DNA from: Elusimicrobiaceae bacterium
Lineage (GTDB): Bacteria > Elusimicrobiota > Elusimicrobia > Elusimicrobiales > Elusimicrobiaceae
Direction: 5' to 3'
Length of the DNA: 64,000 bases
Assembly (NCBI GenBank): GCA_017520185.1
Contig: JAFXGO010000030.1
Coordinates: forward strand, 124,001 to 188,000
The translations under genes and the position numbers were made by a program. The notes under the pieces are model-generated. The model was not told the origin of the DNA, did no database searches, and was given only the letters and a program-made list of their open reading frames with translations. Each line of letters begins with the position of its first letter. The first letter of the stretch is position 1. Positions 59,621 through 64,000 of the stretch are shown piece after piece.

Positions 59621-59995
59621 CTAGGGTTCAATAAAGAAAAGAGGTTGGCCAAATTCTGCAGGCTTGCCGTCCTCAATGGAAATAATACGCAACACTCCGG
59701 ACACGGGGGCAGGGACAACATGTTTCTCAAAGGCACTTTCAATCAGGCCTAAAGACTGCCCTTCTTTGACGTTTTGCCCTTCTTTTAAAGATAAATTTTT
59801 TCCTTTGTCAGCCCCATGATAGATGCCTAAGGCGGGAGCCGTCACTGCCGTTAAATGACAAGTAAATTTAGCAGGTTCCGGCAGTGCTTGCCGAGTTTTA
59901 ATCTCAATGCAATTATGATCTTTTTGATAGCAAAACTCGGCCAAATCGGTCGTTTTAAGCCAGTCGGTAATTTCGGTAATAAGTTTGGTGTCCAT
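59621..59995 (-). CDS. accB: AccB-like carrier protein lacking the biotinyl-lysine
   Basis: A 124-residue BCCP homologue. The N-terminal helix (ITDWLKTTDLAEF...IEIKT) and the C-terminal biotinyl-domain fold (LKEGQNVKEGQSLGLIE, PVSGVLRIISIEDGKPAEFG) align with AccB without gaps. The hairpin that should read EAMKM instead reads ESAFE (residues 86-90): Phe89 replaces the biotinylated Lys, and the flanking Met residues are lost. Lys91 is two positions off. It therefore cannot be a normal biotin carrier. It heads the operon with accC and has a GAGG ribosome site. It may be a structural or regulatory subunit like the plant BADC proteins. Confidence 0.85.
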   Translation of the reverse strand: MDTKLITEITDWLKTTDLAEFCYQKDHNCIEIKTRQALPEPAKFTCHLTAVTAPALGIYHGADKGKNLSLKEGQNVKEGQSLGLIESAFEKHVVPAPVSGVLRIISIEDGKPAEFGQPLFFIEP

Positions 59996-60144
59996 ATATA
60001 CCTCGCTGCGGCTGTATAAAATTGATTACTTTTATTTTAGCATTTTTGAACTTGTCGGTGGAAATCTCCCCTAAAAAAACTAATCCTTTTTTTCTCTTTC
60101 GTAAAAGAAAAGAGATTTTTATACTTAGGTAAAAAGGGGGGAGT

Positions 60145-60606
60145 ATGCAAATGGCAAAATTGATAATGTGGTTGTTTATCTGTCAGATTCCGGCTCTGGT
60201 AGGCATGGGAGCCGTGCGGGGAAACATGGATTGGTATCATGCGTTGAGCCAACCCATTTTTGCACCGCCGGATTGGACTTTTTCGGCTGTATGGGCCATT
60301 TTATATGTGCTGTTGGGGGTGGTTGGGTATTTGATTACGCGTGACGGTATAAATTACAATAATCGCCTTACCGTTATTTTGTTTGTGGCACAGTTAGTGA
60401 TTAATGCGTCTTGGACACCGATATTTTTTGGCCATCAGGAAATCGGCCTTGCATTAATCATTTTAAGCATCATGATTTTTTTAACGGTGTGGTTAATGAA
60501 AAAATTGTGGGCGCCGCAACATCAGGCCTTTTGGCTTATGCTTCCATATGGGTTGTGGTTGTGCTTTGCCTGGTGTTTAAATTATGCGATATTGGTATTA
60601 AACTGA
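60145..60606 (+). CDS. tspO: TspO/MBR family membrane protein
   Basis: A 153-residue five-helix membrane protein. Conserved elements are the Trp-rich PDWTFSAVWAILYVLLG and the later NASWTPIFFG and LPYGLWLCFAWCLN. The family binds porphyrins and cholesterol-like ligands, and in bacteria is tied to tetrapyrrole or stress signalling. The start has a GGGGGGAG ribosome site. It is monocistronic, divergent from accB. No haem genes are nearby. Confidence 0.92.
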   Translation: MQMAKLIMWLFICQIPALVGMGAVRGNMDWYHALSQPIFAPPDWTFSAVWAILYVLLGVVGYLITRDGINYNNRLTVILFVAQLVINASWTPIFFGHQEIGLALIILSIMIFLTVWLMKKLWAPQHQAFWLMLPYGLWLCFAWCLNYAILVLN

Positions 60607-60608
60607 TG

Positions 60609-60637
60609 AAAAGGCCCTCTTAACGGAGGGCCTTTTT
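60609..60637 (+). terminator. Bidirectional terminator after tspO
   Basis: AAAAGGCCCTC/GAGGGCCTTTT stem with a 6-base loop and T-tail. Confidence 0.9.
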
Positions 60638-60647
60638 AAGTGAAGCA

Positions 60648-60911
60648 TTATTTTTTGGTGTTTTTGTATTTACTGAATAAATCAATTCCTAATTTCATGG
60701 CTTTGTAAAAAGTACTGTCCAAAGCAGAGGAAACATTGTGCAACAGGTCAAAAGTGCTTTGTGTTTTTTCCACATTCTCTGCCGCCAATATACTCAGATA
60801 CTCCACCGATTCGGCGGTTCTTTTAATTTGTAAAAGTGTCAAAACCGCGTAAATGACCAGCACCACAAAGGCGCAAACGGCAATTAATGTCATGATTTGG
60901 TAAAAGTCCAT
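60648..60911 (-). CDS. Small membrane protein with coiled-coil tail (DUF948-like)
   Basis: An 87-residue protein with one N-terminal membrane helix (about residues 6-28) and a cytoplasmic amphipathic helical tail (IKRTAESVEYLSILAAENVE). The layout resembles DUF948-type general stress proteins. A GGGGGTAGAG ribosome site is present. It is monocistronic; function unknown. Confidence 0.6.
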   Translation of the reverse strand: MDFYQIMTLIAVCAFVVLVIYAVLTLLQIKRTAESVEYLSILAAENVEKTQSTFDLLHNVSSALDSTFYKAMKLGIDLFSKYKNTKK

Positions 60912-61001
60912 ATTCTCTACCCCCTTTTTCTTTCATTAAACAAGTTTACGGGATTTTGGTCAAGGCAAAAATAGGATTAAAAAGGTATAAAACGCTTGAT
61001 C

Positions 61002-61901
61002 TTATTTTTGCGGCAATTCCACAAAAGTGACAGATCGTCCGTTTATAGAAGTGATCATGGCCTTGTGCCCGCTTTTTAATTGAACGCGCATTTGCGGTGT
61101 CCCTTCGGCAATTTGATCCAACAAGAGATTTTGCAGATAACCGATATGATCTAATATCTTTTGGTCTTTCGGATTTAAAAACAGAACTTGTTGATAATCT
61201 TCCAATGCTCCTATTAAATCGTTCATCTTCTTTTTGATGTCTGCACGCATACCATAACAAATCGGCTGATTGGGGGCTTTTTCAACGGCTTTGTCTGTGC
61301 AGTTTAAAGCCTCCTGATATCTTTTTTGCAAATAATAAATTTCTCCCATATCCAAAAAGCCCCCGATGTAATTTGGATTTGTTTCTACGGATTTTTGATA
61401 ATCTTGCAAAGAACCCTCTATATCTTTCAGCCCGCGTTTTGATGCAGCTCTTTGGGCATAATAAATTTCTCTTGCACTTTCTCCGGCCAAAGTAATGGCT
61501 TGTGTGCAATCTTCCACCGCTTCTTGATACATTTCCAACAAATGATATATGCATGCTCTTTTATAATATAGTTCGGGCTCTTTTTCGCATACGGCAATCG
61601 CGCGGGAATATCCTTGCAAGGCCAAATCATAATTTCCCAATACTTCGTTGGCATATCCCCATAATTGATGAGGCTCCGGATTAAGCGGGGCTAACGCAGA
61701 TGCTTGCTGAAGCAGAGTTTCAAACGAAGTTTTGCATAAGTCTTGCGGTTCGGATTTGTTCCATAGAATAACTGCTTTTAAATAATAAAATTGTGCCGTT
61801 TCGGGATAAATTTGCAATGCCTTGTGGCAAAGTTGTAAGGCTTTATCTAAATCGTTTTCCATTAATTTTTCAATTTCAGAAATATAATTCTGTTCGGACA
61901 T
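61002..61901 (-). CDS. Tetratricopeptide repeat protein
   Basis: A 299-residue protein made of about seven TPR units from residue 5 to 250, with typical spacing of Gly/Ala and Pro residues (ALQLCHKALQIYPETAQFYY, EPHQLWGYANEVLGNYDLAL, GGFLDMGEIYYLQKRYQEAL, ICYGMRADIKKKMNDLIGAL). There is no signal peptide, so it is a cytoplasmic scaffold. The C-terminal 50 residues are a short beta-rich end. A GGAGAAAC ribosome site precedes the ATG. The partner is unknown. Confidence 0.85.
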   Translation of the reverse strand: MSEQNYISEIEKLMENDLDKALQLCHKALQIYPETAQFYYLKAVILWNKSEPQDLCKTSFETLLQQASALAPLNPEPHQLWGYANEVLGNYDLALQGYSRAIAVCEKEPELYYKRACIYHLLEMYQEAVEDCTQAITLAGESAREIYYAQRAASKRGLKDIEGSLQDYQKSVETNPNYIGGFLDMGEIYYLQKRYQEALNCTDKAVEKAPNQPICYGMRADIKKKMNDLIGALEDYQQVLFLNPKDQKILDHIGYLQNLLLDQIAEGTPQMRVQLKSGHKAMITSINGRSVTFVELPQK

Positions 61902-62215
61902 TTTCTGTTTCTCCGTAAAATTTATTTTTCGATTTATATATAAGGGGCATTGTATAAAATTTCCATAAAAAAAGAAAAACTTGACAGGAGGCTAAAATAA
62001 ATAGTAAAAATTCTTAATAAGAGAAAAAAGAGAACATATATTTTAATTTTTTGAAGGAAATTAAAATCTGATTTCTCCGACGGTAAAAAATAAAAAATAG
62101 TTGCCCGAAAAAAATGTTTTTAGACGTGATTTGCATTTTTGCTTTTATTATGTAAAAATTTTATTGTCGCAGTTTTTTCAAACTTTGCGACCACTCAACT
62201 CACAGGAAATAGATC
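61902..62215. other. Intergenic region between TPR gene and nrdD
   Basis: A 314-base AT-rich divergent gap with no credible coding frame. It contains a promoter toward nrdD (separate entry) and a GTCGCA/TGCGAC inverted repeat (62166-62191) 25 bases before the nrdD start, possibly an operator. I see no clear NrdR box. Confidence 0.6.
61981..62010 (+). promoter_or_regulatory. Probable sigma-70 promoter upstream of nrdD
   Basis: A perfect -35 TTGACA is separated by 18 bases from TAAAAA. A second candidate (TTGCAT, 16 bases, TAAAAA) lies about 150 bases further downstream. Either would give nrdD a long leader. Confidence 0.45.
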
Positions 62216-64000
62216 ATGGAAAACGTAGAAGTAATTACTAATATCGTCAAAAGAGACGGTACTATCCAACAATTTGATTCTAAAAAAATTACCAAAGCCA
62301 TTGCTAAAGCTGGGGAAGTGACGGGCGAATTTGATATTGAAACGGCTAAAAAACTAACCATTCGTGCCATCAATATTATTCAACAACTTTATTCCGACAC
62401 GACCCCTAACGTAGAAAACGTACAAGACATTGTGGAAGATGTATTGTTGACATCCAATTATCACAAAACGGCCAAAGCCTATATTTTGTACCGAGACCAG
62501 CATGCACGTATCCGTGAGATTTCCTCTAAATTTAACGTGGACCTGGTGGACCAATATTTGCAACAGTTGGACTGGCAAGTAAAAGAAAACAGCAATATGG
62601 GTTATTCTTTACAGGGGCTCAATAACTATATTTCCTCTGAAGTGAGCAAAATTTATTGGCTTAATAAAATTTATCCGGAAAAAGTCAAACGCATGCATAG
62701 CGAAGGCGATATTCACTTGCATGATTTGGGTTTGTTAGGTGCCTATTGTGTGGGTTGGGATTTGCAAGATTTATTGTTAAACGGTTTTACCGGTGTAGTG
62801 GGCAAAGCCGAAAGTAAGCCTGCCAAGCACTTCCGCACGGCTTTAGGCCAAGTGGTCAATTTCTTTTATACCTTGCAAGGCGAAAGTGCCGGTGCACAGG
62901 CATTCTCCAACTTTGATACTTTGTTGGCTCCGTTTATTTATTATGACGGATTAACCTATGAAGAAGTAAAACAAGCCTTACAAGAATTTTTGTTTAACGT
63001 AAACGTGCCGACCCGCGTGGGTTTCCAAACGCCGTTTACCAACTTAACTTTAGATTTGAATGTTCCTTCTTATTATAAAGATCAGCCGGTAATTATCGGC
63101 GGAAAATTGATGGACAAAACATACAAAGAGTTCCAAAACGAAATGGACCTCTTGAACCGCGCTTTCTGCGAAGTGATGCTTGCCGGTGACGCCAAAGGCC
63201 GTGTGTTTACGTTCCCGATTCCGACCTACAACATTACCAAAGATTTTGATTGGGATAACCCGAAATTGACCCCGTTATGGGAAATGACGGCTAAGTATGG
63301 TATTCCGTATTTTGCCAACTTTATCAACTCGGATATGAACCCCGAAGATGCTCGTTCCATGTGTTGCCGTTTGCGTATTGATAACCGCGAATTGCGCAAA
63401 CGCGGAGGCGGCTTGTTCGGTTCTGCTCCGTTAACGGGTTCTGTGGGTGTGGTGACAATCAACTTGCCACGCTTGGGGTATTTATCTCAAAATGAAGAAG
63501 AATTCTTCAAAAACTTATTAGACCGCATGGAAACGGCCAGAGAAAGTTTGGAAATCAAACGTAAAGTCATTGAACGTTTCACGGCGGCTAACTTGTACCC
63601 GTATATGAGCTTCTATTTACGCAGCGTCAAAGAACGCTTTGGCAAATATTGGACCAATCACTTCTCCACCATTGGTTTGGTGGGCTTGAACGAAGCCGCC
63701 ATCAATCTTTTTGGAGAGGATATCGGAACGGAAAAAGGACGTGCTTTTGCTGAAAAAGTACTGACCTTTATGCGCGAGACATTGGTTCGTTTCCAAGAAG
63801 AAACGGGTAATAATTACAATTTGGAAGCCACCCCGGCCGAAGGTACCTCCTACCGTTTGGCCAGATTGGATAAAGAACATTATCCGGAAATTATTTGTGC
63901 CGATGAGTCCATGTATAAACAAGGCCACCCGCCTTTTTATACCAACTCTTCCCAGCTTCCGGTCAATTACACCGATGATGTATTTGAAATGTTAGACCTG
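62216..64000 (+). CDS. nrdD: Anaerobic ribonucleoside-triphosphate reductase (class III), partial
   Basis: The first 595 residues of NrdD, the oxygen-sensitive glycyl-radical enzyme that makes dNTPs from NTPs. An N-terminal ATP-cone (about residues 8-100; IVKRDGTIQQFDSKKI) senses dATP/ATP. The catalytic part shows HDLGLLGAYCVGWDL, GFQTPFTNLTLDL, FPIPTYNITKDF and MCCRLRIDNRELRKRGGG. The zinc site and C-terminal glycyl-radical loop lie beyond the right edge, as would the activase nrdG if adjacent. An AGGAAAT ribosome site precedes the ATG. It indicates anaerobic growth. Confidence 0.96.
   Translation, partial: MENVEVITNIVKRDGTIQQFDSKKITKAIAKAGEVTGEFDIETAKKLTIRAINIIQQLYSDTTPNVENVQDIVEDVLLTSNYHKTAKAYILYRDQHARIREISSKFNVDLVDQYLQQLDWQVKENSNMGYSLQGLNNYISSEVSKIYWLNKIYPEKVKRMHSEGDIHLHDLGLLGAYCVGWDLQDLLLNGFTGVVGKAESKPAKHFRTALGQVVNFFYTLQGESAGAQAFSNFDTLLAPFIYYDGLTYEEVKQALQEFLFNVNVPTRVGFQTPFTNLTLDLNVPSYYKDQPVIIGGKLMDKTYKEFQNEMDLLNRAFCEVMLAGDAKGRVFTFPIPTYNITKDFDWDNPKLTPLWEMTAKYGIPYFANFINSDMNPEDARSMCCRLRIDNRELRKRGGGLFGSAPLTGSVGVVTINLPRLGYLSQNEEEFFKNLLDRMETARESLEIKRKVIERFTAANLYPYMSFYLRSVKERFGKYWTNHFSTIGLVGLNEAAINLFGEDIGTEKGRAFAEKVLTFMRETLVRFQEETGNNYNLEATPAEGTSYRLARLDKEHYPEIICADESMYKQGHPPFYTNSSQLPVNYTDDVFEMLDL

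Noticed and set aside
59621-59995. Lipoyl-domain protein rather than an AccB homologue
   Set aside because: No ETDKA-type lipoyl motif; the N-terminal DLAEF segment and adjacency to accC are specific for AccB.
1-64000. CRISPR array, prophage or integrative element
   Set aside because: No regularly spaced direct repeats, integrase, terminase or structural phage genes; the nearest thing, the Cas4-like nuclease, has no cas neighbours.

Overview
The window reads as a contiguous chromosomal stretch from a moderately AT-rich, Gram-negative, anaerobic fermenting bacterium. An outer membrane and periplasm are implied by SurA/PpiC foldases, two lipoproteins, a heptose-1-phosphate adenylyltransferase (RfaE2) and a periplasmic amidase. 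Anaerobic life is implied by the O2-sensitive class III ribonucleotide reductase, an oxaloacetate decarboxylase-type carboxyltransferase and a fructose PTS. A GspG-like pseudopilin beside a prepilin peptidase, bactofilin, and the mix of gene families fit Elusimicrobiota (gut Elusimicrobium-like lineages). That assignment is an inference from gene content and cannot be proved here. No phage, complete insertion sequence, CRISPR array or rRNA operon was seen.

Layout. 0-10.4 kb (minus strand): birA-oadG-oadA, pdxA, a PpiC lipoprotein and a SurA-like foldase, mfd, and penicillin-binding protein 1A. 10.6-13.8 kb (plus): a NarL-type two-component pair, rsmD and a stand-alone Fe-S PD-(D/E)XK nuclease. 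13.8-15.9 kb (minus): an EamA transporter, uppP, sixA. 16-24.8 kb (plus): addB-addA, ybaB, an aldo/keto reductase and a spore-photoproduct-lyase-family radical SAM protein. 24.8-31.6 kb (minus): a thioredoxin lipoprotein, a sparse stretch with an orphan HTH protein and a small membrane protein, tRNA-Leu, a PfkB kinase, a membrane-anchored SurA-N protein, bactofilin, an M23 peptidase and an amidase. 31.6-34.9 kb (plus): nif3-like, an M20 peptidase, pseudopilin, prepilin peptidase. 34.9-41.2 kb (minus): rdgB, two exported PepT-like peptidases, valS. 41.3-47.5 kb (plus): tRNA-Ser, mtnP and a complete fructose PTS operon (fruK-fruA-ptsH-ptsI). 47.5-55.4 kb: a Pif1-like helicase, a ZIP transporter, an ECF sigma/putative anti-sigma/secreted repeat protein operon, an LtaS-like sulfatase, an M29 aminopeptidase and an unknown membrane protein. 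55.4-60 kb (minus): accB-like, accC, rfaE2, a serine-palmitoyltransferase-like enzyme and an acyltransferase. 60-64 kb: tspO, a small membrane protein, a TPR protein and nrdD, which runs off the right edge.

How the genes fit together. Much of the window concerns the cell envelope: peptidoglycan synthesis, recycling and turnover (PBP1A, UppP, amidase, M23, bactofilin), outer-membrane protein folding, and lipid/LPS precursors. A second theme is recombination repair (AddAB, Mfd, RdgB). The fru operon carries every soluble and membrane PTS component, so it may be the cell's only PTS.

Three things stand out. (1) The AccB homologue next to accC has Phe where the biotinyl-lysine should be. (2) That same operon ends in a serine-palmitoyltransferase-like enzyme and an acyltransferase, which suggests a sphingolipid-type branch. 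(3) About ten transcription-unit first genes have a -10-like hexamer ending 6 or 7 nt before the start codon and no Shine-Dalgarno sequence, whereas operon-internal genes mostly have one. This suggests widespread leaderless transcription.
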